Shown: positions 47,693-59,600 of the stretch, piece by piece
Layout: every line of letters starts with the position of its first letter
Position numbering within the stretch: position 1 is the stretch's first letter
From: Rotaria sordida
Lineage: Eukaryota; Rotifera; Eurotatoria; Philodinida; Philodinidae
Assembly: GCA_905250125.1 (NCBI GenBank)
Contig: CAJNOL010000704.1
Coordinates: 45,820-109,819 of the forward strand
Length of the DNA: 64,000 nt
Reading direction: 5' to 3'
Position numbers and translations under genes: made by a program
Notes under the pieces: model-generated
Told to the model about the DNA's origin: nothing
What the model saw: the letters and a program-made list of their open reading frames with translations, nothing else
The model's database searches: none

Positions 47693-47920
47693 TCAGCGGC
47701 GGCGGTAGAATTTTTCGAAAGTCATTTTACCGAATCCTTTGGTAATTCCGACCTTTCTTACAAACGTTATACTTTCCGTTTTCATAGAATTATACTGTTG
47801 TCTCCATTTCGCATACGGATCTCTTTTTATATTATAAAAAATATTCGCTATACTTTGATTTATTTTCATCAATTCAAAAAGTTCACACTGTTTCATGACA
47901 AGTGACTTGAAATGGAACAA
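47693..47920 (-). other. Short open frame, unknown
   Basis: 75 codons, hydrophilic (IANIFYNIKRDPYAKWRQQY, ESITFVRKVGITKGFGK). It lies directly downstream of the hAT tail on the same strand, and could be unrelated or a small exon. No family recognised. Confidence 0.2.
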
Positions 47921-47967
47921 ACGTAACGCATGATGTAAACTGAAACAGTAATAAAGTCACTTTTTAT

Positions 47968-48087
47968 TTATTTTTTGAACATAGAATAGTTATCGTGAAT
48001 GAATTGTATTTTCCCGATAGTCTCTGGTGCGAGTTGTGCTCCTTTGGCAGATAAAATTAAATCTGCAGTCAAAAAATCTTCTTCGGA
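47968..48087 (-). pseudogene. hAT transposase C-terminal dimerisation fragment
   Basis: The minus strand reads SEEDFLTADLILSAKGAQLA then PETIGKIQFIHDN and a stop at 47968-47970. This follows the hAT C-terminal signature SERxFSxAGxIxxxxRxxLxPxxxxxLxFLxxN, with several key residues changed (SER to SEE, G to D, R to A). The upstream part is missing: the telomere-like fold-back begins at about 48092, only a few bases away. Confidence 0.55.
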
Positions 48088-48091
48088 CCGT

Positions 48092-48270
48092 GTGTGAGTG
48101 TGGGTATGGATATGGGTGGGTGTGGGGTGTGGGTGTGGGTATGTGTTATTATCTTGTGCTAATACCCACACCCACACTCACCCACACCCACACCCACACC
48201 CACCCACACTCACCCACACCCACACCCACACCCACCCACACACCCACACCCACCCACACCCACACCCTCT
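48092..48270. repeat. Telomere-like fold-back element 14 (long)
   Basis: GTGTGAGTGTGGGTATGG... and GGGTGTGGGGTGTGGGTGTG on the left, a loop around TTATTATCTTGTGCTAAT, then about 100 bp of (CCCACA)n-type repeat. It truncates the hAT fragment. Confidence 0.8.
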
Positions 48271-48414
48271 ATTGAAAATGAAGTTGTATTCTATTGTTTA
48301 TGTCGTACATCAAAAAGTCTTTTTATTGATAAAGTTTTGTTGAAATTTTGTTTTTTTTTTTTGAATACAAAAAGTTTTCAAATCTAACAACAAAACATAC
48401 ATATTATTTATTTA
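48271..48414. other. Short spacer downstream of the F-box-like gene
   Basis: AT-rich, T-runs, nothing recognised. Confidence 0.3.
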
Positions 48415-50160
48415 TTATCGAATCCAAAATCGAGAAGTTTCAGTACCAATTAAGTTCTCTGTAACAGTACGTGAAAATCCAGATGCCAACCATCTAATCA
48501 TAACTCGTCTACCGGGATAATGATTGTTTCGATCACTAGGTTGAAACACCACCTTCAATGCTTGAAGATTGGGCATTCCATTTATTAACTCATTTGTACT
48601 TAATTTATCATTAACGACAATTTGTAGAACTTGACATTGTTTAGCGAGCGGTGTAGATAGAAATGTTTTACATTGTTCAATGTTGAAACAACGATCACGT
48701 TTTGCATAATGATAACTTTGTAAATCGAGTCGACGGATTGAATCACTAGTAATATGTAATAGTAGTTGTTGAACACTTGATGACTCCCAATGACCAATAA
48801 TTAAATATTGCAGACGTGATGCTTGATTAATAATACTTTGCAATTGAGATAAAACAATAGTACCATCAGCATCAGCGTCACTTGATATATCGAGAGAAAT
48901 CAATCGATCGAGTCGAGGAAGAGTCGACAAATTTTGATCAGCAACTGGAAGTGTCAATTCAAGATGTCGAATATTGTAAAAACGAATATGAGAGAGAAAC
49001 CAATCATTTGATATTGGACAATGTTGAAGTAATTTAGTTACACGTTTATAAGAACAATAGTTATCTTCCTTCGGACATGTTGATTTCGTATGACCATTAG
49101 CATTTTCGAAGAGACAATTGTAAATCTGTAAAGCATATGGTAAAGTATATAATAAAATAGCGATTTCATTATTTTCTGATTTCCAATGACATCGAATATA
49201 CCATTGTCGTTCCGTAACCCAAAATGATGTTCGATATGAATCAAACATTTCATTCATTTCATCTTCATTATTAACATTACATAACATAACAAATTGAAAT
49301 ATTTTTAATTTTGGTAAATAATCAATAATTAATTGTTTCCATTGATGACCATTCATATGATTATTTTCAATTTGAAGAGTTAAAGAAGTTAAATTAGGCA
49401 CATTTTTCAATAGAGTAATTGTTCCATTAGTTAAATGATCGACAACAAGTTTTAATGATGAAATTGATTCGATTTTAGATGGAAATTCTGTATCATTAGA
49501 CAACTGATCGATTATAATAGTTAAATGTCGAAGTTGTGGTGTACATCGAAATAATCGAATTAATTGAATAGAATTTAACGAAGAATTTTCAATAATTAAA
49601 TATTCAATACATTTTGATCGAATTGTTGGAGTAGTAAATTCATTTGCATTGACAAAATTCAAATCAAGATGAACATGTTTAAGTTCTAGTAAAAGCCAAA
49701 TACGATTGAGAATCTCATGCAATGTTTTTTGATGAAATTTTAAATGACAATTGATTAAATCAAAATGAGTAAGAAGAGGAAGATAACGAAGTTGAACGAC
49801 AACTTTTTGAATGGTTGCATATGAAGATATATGATAAAGTGATAATTTTTTCAATTGAACAAATTGACGAAGTGTTGACGATTCAGAAAGAAATAAATTA
49901 ATTTGATTTGGTGTATCATCATCATCCGAAAGACGAAGTCCAGTAATATGCTTAGCAATTGAAGGAAGATTTTGTTGACATAGAGTATCAAATTCATGTT
50001 TGGATATTGATCGTAAATCAAGACCATGAGTTCGAAAATGAATAATAAGAAGGTTATTAAAACGAGAATTGAGATTTGAAAATGCTTGAAGTAAATGAAT
50101 ACTTTTAAGATATTTGAAGATATCGAGGAGTATTTTATTGATCGATCGTTCGAGTTTCAT
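48415..50160 (-). CDS. F-box-like protein of the large bdelloid family
   Basis: 581 aa, single exon. The N-terminus (INKILLDIFKYLKSIHLLQA, then FSNLNSRFNNLL) has the F-box pattern: LPxEILxxIFxYLxxxxLxxxFxxLNxRFxxLL. Next come the HFRTHGLDLRSISKHEF block and a long array of Leu/Ile-rich segments (LKKLSLYHI, LTHFDLINCHL, LRHLTIIIDQL, LTSLTLQIEN, IRHLELTLPV, LQYLIIGHW, IRRLDLQSYH). These suggest a leucine-rich solenoid. F-box proteins link SKP1-cullin ubiquitin ligases to targets, with the solenoid as target-binding part. The canonical LP of the F-box is replaced by SI here, so SKP1 binding is uncertain. Such genes are very numerous in bdelloid genomes as I recall. A splice acceptor lies 18 nt before the ATG. 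Confidence 0.75.
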   Translation of the reverse strand: MKLERSINKILLDIFKYLKSIHLLQAFSNLNSRFNNLLIIHFRTHGLDLRSISKHEFDTLCQQNLPSIAKHITGLRLSDDDDTPNQINLFLSESSTLRQFVQLKKLSLYHISSYATIQKVVVQLRYLPLLTHFDLINCHLKFHQKTLHEILNRIWLLLELKHVHLDLNFVNANEFTTPTIRSKCIEYLIIENSSLNSIQLIRLFRCTPQLRHLTIIIDQLSNDTEFPSKIESISSLKLVVDHLTNGTITLLKNVPNLTSLTLQIENNHMNGHQWKQLIIDYLPKLKIFQFVMLCNVNNEDEMNEMFDSYRTSFWVTERQWYIRCHWKSENNEIAILLYTLPYALQIYNCLFENANGHTKSTCPKEDNYCSYKRVTKLLQHCPISNDWFLSHIRFYNIRHLELTLPVADQNLSTLPRLDRLISLDISSDADADGTIVLSQLQSIINQASRLQYLIIGHWESSSVQQLLLHITSDSIRRLDLQSYHYAKRDRCFNIEQCKTFLSTPLAKQCQVLQIVVNDKLSTNELINGMPNLQALKVVFQPSDRNNHYPGRRVMIRWLASGFSRTVTENLIGTETSRFWIR

Positions 50161-50178
50161 CTTTATGAAGTGTATGAT

Positions 50179-50180
50179 CT
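50179..50180 (-). promoter_or_regulatory. Splice acceptor before the F-box-like start codon
   Basis: The minus strand reads TTTCTCTGACTATTTAG, then 18 nt to ATG. It is a candidate spliced-leader acceptor. Confidence 0.35.
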
Positions 50181-50334
50181 AAATAGTCAGAGAAAAGTTG
50201 ATTCAGTTCGGAGAAACAAGATAAGTGCTCTCTGATTATTTTAAAGAATATTATTTCATTATATGATGAACATATGTATGTTAAATGTTAAAATTGAAGA
50301 TAGTCGTGTAGATATATGTGTCACGGATCACTGC

Positions 50335-50625
50335 ACTTCCTCTTTTGTGAAACACGATCTGAAAGGAGTGTTGAAGTGTTTAGGGGTAGAAAGTTGCACC
50401 CACCCTCCCTCCCCCCACAGACCGTGACAGACGCTCACGTGACCCATCACAGACCGTGACAGACATTTTAATTAATTAATTAATTACTATATAATTAATT
50501 ATTATGTAATTAACTAATTACCATCACAGACCGTGATAGACAGGGTCTGGACCCATCACAGTCCGTGACAGATAGGTTTTGGACCCGTCACAGACCGTGA
50601 CAGACAGGACTCAGGGGTCATTATA
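50335..50625. repeat. Tandem repeat of CATCACAGACCGTGACAGAC units
   Basis: Five imperfect copies of CATCACAGACCGTGACAGAC, some followed by AGGGTCTGGACC. A TTAATTAATTAATTA palindrome lies between copies. The left part (GTGAAACACGATCTGAAAGG) has a relative at 39515-39615. Confidence 0.65.
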
Positions 50626-51236
50626 GACTGATAGAAGACTTCAAGGAAATATCAGAGATGATGCATAACTCACATATGATTGAAGCATATATGCAGTATT
50701 ATGCTGATGAAAGTATATAATGTAAAGTAAACTATCATGAAGAAATATGCATCAGTATGCATAAAAAACAACAGCTTTTAGAACATCGACTATAGCAGCT
50801 ACATCGTGTTTCACATTTTTAATTCCGCAAGGAATTGCGCTAACAGCTTTTTCTCCATACCTCCGGAAAGCAAAAGTTATCCACTACGTTTGATCTCTTT
50901 TTTATATTTGAAAAAAATAATTATACCATTTGATAGCGCTCGAAAGTCTCTATCGGCATTTATAGAAATATATTGCCTTGAATATAAATAGGAAAAAAAT
51001 CAGTGTGTCTTCGAAATTGTCAATTGAAAGTTCTTCACTTTACTTTTTAACAGATCAATGCAAAGCAACACATAAATATATGGGATGATAGAGAATTTCA
51101 AGGGCTATAAAATGATATAATTAGTTTTTTCGAGTGTAAAAAGAAGTCAAACATAGTGACTAACTTTTGCTTTCCGGGAGTATATAAGTGTGTATTGCAT
51201 GTGGAATAGATACATTCTAGAGATGTATAGTAGTTA
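50626..51236. other. Intergenic stretch
   Basis: AT-rich, no gene seen. Confidence 0.3.
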
Positions 51237-51724
51237 AGGCCCCCTCCCCTCAAAAATAGATCTTGACCCAAGAACGTTGGAATGAGCTGAAATTTTGAGG
51301 ATATGTTAGGAGCATTAAGGTGAGTAAATTTTCAGCCCAAAACTATTTCATTGACCGAACAAGGTCGAAAAATAGCTAATTTGGCAACCGAAATTTCTCT
51401 GTAATGGTTCGTCGAATGTATTCATTTGAAAGAGCGTGTCAAGATGCAGGGCACTACGTCGCTCTTTTTGAATCGCAAAATAGAGGTTACAAGTTCAATG
51501 ACTGAAAAATTGTAATCAAATCATATCACTGACTTTCTATTGACTAAAGAAAAGAGGTATTTCAAAAAAAGGATGAACCATTACAGAGAAATTTGGGATA
51601 CGCATATGAGAAAAAACGAAAGAGATTTTTGGATATATCAAAAAACTGATTCTCTGGAATTCTGAAAATTTTCTCAATTTTGACAGTTCTCATGAAAATC
51701 GACTTTTTGTGAGGGGAAGGGGGT
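51237..51724. mobile_element. MITE with CCCCCTCCCCTCA inverted ends
   Basis: The left end CCCCCTCCCCTCAAAAA and right end TTTTTGTGAGGGGAAGGGGG are inverted repeats with one indel. Inner inverted words GAAATTTCTCTGTAATGGTT and ACCATTACAGAGAAATTT occur at 51389 and 51580. TTAA (left) and TTTAA (right) flank it, so a TTAA target preference is possible. No transposase. Confidence 0.6.
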
Positions 51725-54700
51725 TTAATAAACAACATTCCTGAGGGTTGCGGTCAGCTACTCCTCCAATCTATCAGACCATCTCTCTTGTTATTTTTCG
51801 TTAGAAAAAAAATATATTGTTCCCTATTTATTATCCTAAACGAAAGGAGAAATGTTCAAGAACAAAAATTTTCTAAACTTTCTTCTTAGACTTTGGGTAA
51901 CTATCAAATAAAAATCTTCAGCGTAATTCACGTATATAAATTAAAAGAACTTTTATGAATTAAATCATTTGCATTAATCAGAGATACTTCGAATATTGGT
52001 GACACCTATTCGTAATAATAAATAAAAGGAGTGATGATATGACAGACTGAAGGAATAACTTACCGTCACGCTAGGTGATGATGTTGATCATCTCCATAAT
52101 GTGCACATTCAACACATATATAAACAAAGAGGAAGTGCAGTGATCCGTGACGGATATATCAGTACAGTATAATTTTTTTGTGTTAGAATGATCTATAATA
52201 ATTTCTATGTCAAACTCATATTGTCAATAATGATTAATGTGTCGAACAAAATAAAAATAATAAATTTAATGTTTTAACCTTTCCAGTGATGGAACCGATT
52301 TCCATTGAAATATATATTTAAATATGTTCAGTTTTTTTTGAACGCTCTAACATCAATCTTTTTTTTTTCTTATTCTTTCGTTCTCTTTCACCTTCCTATC
52401 TGGCCGTAACGATTTCAATAAATCATCACTCTCTCTTTCTGTTCTACATATAAGGACATTCCAATAAAAGAATATATTAGAGGTCACCTTCAATATATAA
52501 AATAGTCTATGCTGCACGTAAAGGGCAATTTTTTACTTCTCTCCGTGTAGTTCACTTTTATATTTCTCTTTGATATGCATGAAAAAAAAAGTACATAAAA
52601 GAGAAGGAAAGATGATAGTTCAAATCCAAACAAAAGATTTTACAAACATAAAGTTTCGTGAAAGAGACCATCATATACACTAAGACTGGATAAAGCAGGT
52701 GAAGGAAATTTCTTATTTTTACTCAACTACTCATTAGTTTCATTCAATGTGCCCATTTACAGACTGCATTTCAGTATATCGAACTCATATATATATATAT
52801 ATATAAACAAGTGTTACTTCGCTATCGTACTTTATTTTTTAAACTTTCAAGGAGAAATATAACAATGTACATTTGAGCTAACGAAAATATCACTTAAATG
52901 GTATTTTGAAATAAGAGACAGATTGTTTTCTCAATTTTTGTCATATAAATCTTGTAAGCTGAGAGTAAAATTGTGTTTAATAAGGTAGTAAATAATTATT
53001 ATCAACTATTGCCTAATATTACAATGAATGTAACATAGAAAATTTAGTCTACATATATCTGCACTGAACAACAACAAAAACTACTACCTTGATGAAAACA
53101 AAACAAAAAATGATTAGCCATTGAAAATAAACTAGTCTTCTATCATTAAAAATTTCTTTTATTCTGAAAAAGAAAATGTCATAGGACAAATGTCTTGTTC
53201 ATTTTTAGAATGATTACTGACGTTTTAAATATGTCTTCAATCAAGGTATATTCTTAGAAAAAAAGTAAAGCTTTTGAAATTTCTTTAATTCTTTGAGTTT
53301 GAAATCAGTTCGATTTGAGAAAAAAAGACGAACCAATCCCATCATTGAACCTTTCGATTAATTTAATAGTTCATTGACTTAAACTTGGCTTTTTCTTCAT
53401 CTAGTACAAAGTATTATTTCTAAAATTTGCAATAATAATTTCTTGTATAGATCGAAAGCACTAAATGTTTATTAATAGGCTCTTCTTTTACAATATCGAT
53501 TAATAATTTGATCAAGAAAAAAAATTTTCAATCTTCCAGTGTTTTCTTGATATATGCCAAAAGAGAAACAATCATCCCTACGAATAGGATAATGCACATA
53601 ATAATTGGAATATTCTCTTTCTGGATCGTAAAATCACATCTATATTCAACAATTTTCTGTCTTAGAATACAGAAAAATTTCTTATTTCAAATACAACTCG
53701 ATCATTTTCGATAAGAATTTTTTATGCGACGGCGCATACACCTTTCCTCATTTTCATGAAGAGTGTTTATGCATCGAAAGTCCGTCAAGATTAAATACTT
53801 GTACAAAAAAGCTGATACACTTATCACAAATTAAAAAAGAAAATTGTTCATTTCATCATCTTGAAATTTTCATTAACATTAATTTTTCTTTGTTAATCTT
53901 TTTCCATATGTCGAATATAGATATTCATCAAAATAATCAATTAACGTTTTGGCTACTGATTCAGCTTTAATTCGAGTGACTTCGATTATAATTATGACTT
54001 TTGCGCTTTATTAAAGTTTGGCTTTCGTAATGCAATCAAAGCAGGACATTAAAGTATAGTACAAAAGAAGGCGTTTATCCATGGACATAGCGCTTCGCTT
54101 CTGACAAATCGTCAGAACGTAGACTAGATCTATTTTTGTACTGTGAATTACAGTAGAATATGATCAGTAGGAATACTCTTAGAGTGTCCAGCATACTATT
54201 TCGAAAATAAAATTAGTAGAAAAAACCCCATAAGTAAGGGAATAAATGATATATATTCAATCTTTCATTGTTTACATATCTGTTATTAAATATTAGAACA
54301 TGATATAAAGTGTAGGTCAAAAGTTTGACCTTCGTTTTTTGGTTTTGAATCGTATATTAAAACTGCACAAGATTAATTTAATAGTATAGTTGGATAGTAG
54401 AGATCGACTACTTGATTCAAGCGGCGCATCTTTTGAAAAAAAAAACTCAAGATTTTTTTATATTTGTAAAATAGCCAATGTTGCAAACATTTTGGAACAC
54501 TTATTTCTAATATCGTCGTTTCTAAATAAAATTCAAAATGTTCTCTTATAGAAAAATAATCAGTGGAAAAAGCTCTACAAACTCTGAAAAAATGAACTTT
54601 GTATTTCCCGCGATCGATTGATTATGAAAGTATCCTGTAACAGCAATACCATTTTATAGGTTTGTCTTTCTTATTGTATTTCATATTCAAGAATTTTCGA

Positions 54701-55399
54701 ATCGAATAGATGTGTACACATAGTATTCGATCTCTGCTATCTAAACATACAATTGGATTGAATTAATCTTGTACTGTTTTAATACAAGACCCAAAACAAA
54801 CAAAAATGGAGTCAGACTCGCACGTTAATCAAGTCCTTATCTACAGTTTTAATTTGATTGTTGTTTATATAGCTCATGAGTCGATTTGCGAATAGTTTTT
54901 CTATGGAATTTGAAGTTGATAATACACAATGCATTCCTTTGGTCATTTGCGACTGCTTTCATGTATTATAGTCATTCAACTTAAAATTAGTGATAGAGTA
55001 AAACGAAACAATCCTCTTTGTTATGTTCGATTTTCAATCGATTCAAGACCTATGATCAAAACTTCGAATAGAACATCTTCAACGAATTGGTACACATCAA
55101 TATTAAACAGGAAATGAAAAACATAGTTTTTGCAGAATTCATAAATTTTCGAATAAAATAACAATCGTTGGATATATATATTTATATACATGGGATCACA
55201 TAACCTTTGCCTCCTCCTCTACAACTTAAAGTATCAATAATACAAACAGATGTTCAATTAACTTTTGCTATCCTCAGACATTTCGAAATATGCTCATTGG
55301 ATTCAATTTTTCAAGTAGAATCGAATGAGTTATCTGAGATAGCGAAAATAATGAACAAAAGATAATTGAGCCTTTGTTTATCGTATGGAAAATGTGAAG
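51725..55399. other. Intergenic region
   Basis: No supported gene. 52015-52170 is the second copy of the repeat at 19680-19915. A (TA)n microsatellite lies at 52790-52804. Everything else is AT-rich with short frames. Confidence 0.35.
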
Positions 55400-55625
55400 T
55401 TTAGGGTGTGGATGTGGTTGTGGGTGTGGGTGTGGGTGTGGGTGTGGGTCTTACCTTCAGCCACAACCACACCCACACACATCCATCCCGCCCACACCCA
55501 CACTCACACCCACACCCTCACCCTCACCCTCACCCTCACCCACACTCACACCCACACCCACACCCACACCCCACACCCCACACCCACACCCGCCCACACC
55601 CACACCCACACCCACCCACACCCTT
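55400..55625. repeat. Telomere-like fold-back element 15 (longest C-rich arm)
   Basis: About 45 bp of (GTGTGG)n, the loop TCTTACCTTCAGCCACAACC, then about 150 bp of CCCACA/CCCTCA-type repeats. The loop complement GGCTGAAGGTAAGACCCAC ends in the same AAGACCCAC as elements 1 and 5. The frames crossing it are repeat translations only. Confidence 0.8.
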
Positions 55626-55977
55626 TATACACAAGCAAACAGCTTGTTGGTTATTGACCGACAAGGCTAGCCGTTTATCGGCTGATAGATTATCACGAGT
55701 GATAGAAACAAACAAAAAGGAATAAAATTCTTCATAAGACCGACATGGAATAGATGGACATATTTCTTATAAAAATAAATCACTTCATTCAAAAAGCATT
55801 CAGTTATTAACTATTATGTTTTCTAAGATCCAACAAACTTGAGTTTTTTTCCAGAACATTGAAAACAAAATAAAAACTTCCCCTTTCTGCTAAAATAAGA
55901 CCATCGAAAACAAGACAATTTCATTGGTTTCTTATGAATTTTCATGCACTAAATGTATTTCAAAATTTCCAGAAGAA

Positions 55978-56180
55978 TTCGTGAGACTTCATTAGACTTC
56001 AAGAGACTTCATTAGACTTCATGAGACTTCATTAGACTTCATAAAACTTTTTGAGACTTCAGTGAATTCAAGAGACTTTGTGAGACCTCATAAGACTTCA
56101 AGAGACTTCAGAAGACTTCGAAAGACTTTCAAGACTACATGAGACTTCACGGCTGAAGTCTCTGCTGTTTCCCCCTTGGG
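55978..56180. repeat. AGACTTCA-family element (copy 3, longest)
   Basis: About 17 units of GAGACTTCATTAGACTTCA type, closing with GGCTGAAGTCTCTGCTGTTT followed by CCCCCTTGGG. The end is the mirror of the left end at 3405. Confidence 0.65.
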
Positions 56181-56627
56181 TATTTCATAGGCTTTTGACA
56201 GAGTGATCGTTAAGAAAATACCAAGTACAGTAACTTTTACTACATGTTTTAGCATAATTTTCTAGCAGTTGCTTAGCTTAGTATGTAATTAAGTAGTAGA
56301 GATCTACTCTTGGAGAACCAAGACGGAAGCTGCTTGAATACGCTTCAAAGAGCTCATAGGAATGATCTACATGAGTCGATGGTAGTATAGGCTTGCCGGG
56401 CAAAGCACGAATTTCAATGTAAAAATGATTTTAGATGCGATTATCAATTAGGACCATTTTGTGCACAAACCGTCCCTCCTCCTTTACCATATGAAAGATA
56501 AAAATAATTTGTTTTCGTCATAAATCGTTTTTTTAGATAAATTATAATCTTGTTTATTTCAGAAAACAATCAAAACGAACTCATAGAACGAAAACATAAA
56601 ATAAAAAATACTAAATTTGACAATCAA
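56181..56627. other. Intergenic spacer downstream of the ZNFX1-like gene
   Basis: AT-rich, nothing recognised. Confidence 0.3.
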
Positions 56628-59600
56628 TCAAAAAAGTGCATGACGTAAATTTAAATTGGCTTCATTTGACCAAACTGCATGTTCTGAATTATCCATTACA
56701 CCAAAATGACGATTTGTTGCTAATACTTGATGATTTTTTCCACCAATTTGTTCTCCACAATCAGGACATTGACTTTCTTGATTGGCACCACCACACTAAA
56801 TCAAATGTAAGAAAAAAATTTCTTTTAAAGAAAATTCCTACTTCTGTAATGATATAAGGATGACCCTTTGGACAAAGAAACCAACGACCTTTTGACAAAT
56901 TAAATGCACTAACAATAGCTATTCGTTCACGTTCATTAATTCCTAAACCAGGTAAATTGTTTAAAGATTCAAATTTTTTAACTAAATCATCAAATTTTTG
57001 TCGATCTTGATCAGTAAATGGACCAGATTTTTTTGTTAAATAAAGCATAGAATCAATACATTCTTTTTCATTTTCTTTTAAAGTTTGTTTTAATGAAAAA
57101 ACGAGAGTTTCAATATAAATAACTCGACGAATACGTTTTAATTCGGACTGAATATCGTTTAATTGTTGTTCAGCAAAATTTCTATAATGTTGTTGTTGTT
57201 GTTTAAATAAATATTTGACAATATGACGTAATGGAAAAAGAACAAAATCTTCCAATATAGTTTTTTGTAATTTTTCACATCCATCAACTAAAAGTTGATC
57301 AATTTCATTAATAAATCCAATAGTATTTTCCATTAAATTTAACATATCAGAAAATAAATTATTTTTGTCATATAATTTACCAAAATAATCTATCATGGAT
57401 TTATCAAGAGGAATTTCTTTTAAATTTTTTTTCATTTTTTTATAATCTTTTATTAATTGTTCTCGTCGATTATTTTTTTCTTGTTTAGAATTATTACCCA
57501 AGATTTTCTTTTTAACTTGAGATATTGAATTATGTACTTGATTTATAATTGACGTATATCGTGTACAACGATGAATCATTTGTCGACAACGTGGACATTC
57601 AGGAAAACGAATTGCTATTTTATTATCAGAATCATTTATAAAATTTTCGATGTATTTATCCAGTGCAGTTACTTCAACTAATTTACGATTTAAAAAAGAA
57701 AATTTTTCTATAAGGATAGATAAATCAAAACATACATATATGTCTACAATCAGGTAACAAAACAAAACGTGCATCAGGCTCATCTTCAGAACCAAAGAAT
57801 ATTTCTTCTACAATATGTTTATCACATATACGACATTCTCGAGGACATGGTTCACCACATATACCAATACCTATTTAAAAATAAAACATTTAAAAACATA
57901 AAATTGTTTTCTTGAAAATATATATTTACAACAATGACCACATTTTAATTTCTTATTACATGGTTTATTACATGGACCACGACTACATGGTTCAGAACAT
58001 AAACGAGTACAATTAAGATGTCTACATTTATAAGCACATTGCTAAATTAAAATTTTAATTAATAATAAACAATAAAACATATTATATCTAAACCTCTTTG
58101 CATGGTGTACATATATCTCCACATTTTCTTGTACATCGAGAATGTACACAACGTATTTCACACTGACGTGAACATGGTGGACAATTAGTTGCACAAGATA
58201 CTTTACATACCTATATATAATACGATAAAGAAATCTTTTCTTATTGAATAAACTTACATGTGAACATATTAATTGACGTTCACATTTTTCTCCACATGGA
58301 ACATGTAATCGTCCTGTATGACAATCTCTACAATTTCCAATACATTTATGTTGACAAGCAAGAATAGTATCACATGGTCTTGGACAAGGAAATCGTTTGA
58401 ATTCATATGATGATGGAATAATACGACATGGAACATCAACAATATGACCACAAGTTAATTTTTTTAATGATGATTTTTTACAATCCTTGATAGTTGGTGT
58501 TTTACAACATTCGATAAAAATTTGATGACCACATTCTGAAATTGTTTTTTCAATCGGAATACGACATGAACCATGCTGATCAGGTGTTTCAACATGGCAT
58601 TGTTTTGCACATGAGTGACCACATAATAACCGTTCATTACATTTTTTATTACAAATAATATCGTTATGCCTGAAAAAAAACAGAAGATTTTGAAAAAAAA
58701 ATGATCATTTCTCTATTTACTCTAAATCATAATTATGACATCGCAATTGACAAGTATGACCACATTTAAGTCGAGCATCGCATGTTCTGTTACAACCACC
58801 TTGTGGACGTTGTGCAAAAGATTCAACTTTATCGGCTAAAAATTTGTAGTTTGAATGTTGTCGACAACAAAGAGATAAACCTAAGAATAGAATATGGAAT
58901 TAAGAATTTTAATTAACCCATTGAGCTCCGGATTTTTTTTTTATGAAACTCAAAATTTTTTTATCAAACTTTTAAAGATGATCTTTATTTCTTTACGAAG
59001 AGAGTACATTTTTGTGTTAAAAGATTATTAGTAGTTTCATACAGTCAGAACAAATATATCATGTACTATATAGAATACTATACGACGCGCAAATCACGCA
59101 TTTTCTTCGAAGTTGGTTTGATTGTGATGTTTGTGGAATAAGTGAAGGAAAATGTCAATCAATTAGACAAAGAGAAGAATCTATTATCAAAGATCTTCCA
59201 ATAATGATCGATCTTTCCGGACTCTATTTTGTCAAAACTCCTCCAATTATTTCAAGCCGAAAATCAGATAGATGAGAAAAAATATTGATCTGCGTTATAT
59301 AATACCATATTCGAAAGAATATATACTAACCAATGATTACTATATAGAACAATAGATGATCAATACAGAAAAAGAATGAAGAAAAAGTAATTGTATTAAT
59401 CCTAGTGAGCACAAAGGTAAGAAAAAGGATTCTACTTGTATGACATCACCTAATAAATGACATAAAGATGTTTCAAAAAACTGATAAATATACTAGACGT
59501 ATCTTTGTCAAATAACTGCATTCGAACGCAAATATGCGTTGCCGAGACTCAAAAGGTTAAATAATTAACTCACCGTTTCCAATATGATTTGTTTCCGATA

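Noticed and set aside
48027..48343. Open frames of repeated Thr/His/Pro or Val/Trp/Gly across the telomere-like tracts (also at 55385-55725 and 44777-45130)
   Set aside because: They are six-frame translations of (TGTGGG)n or (CCCACA)n repeats, with no independent coding evidence.
50806..50991. 61-codon plus-strand frame
   Set aside because: Short, no motif, AT-rich context; nothing distinguishes it from chance.
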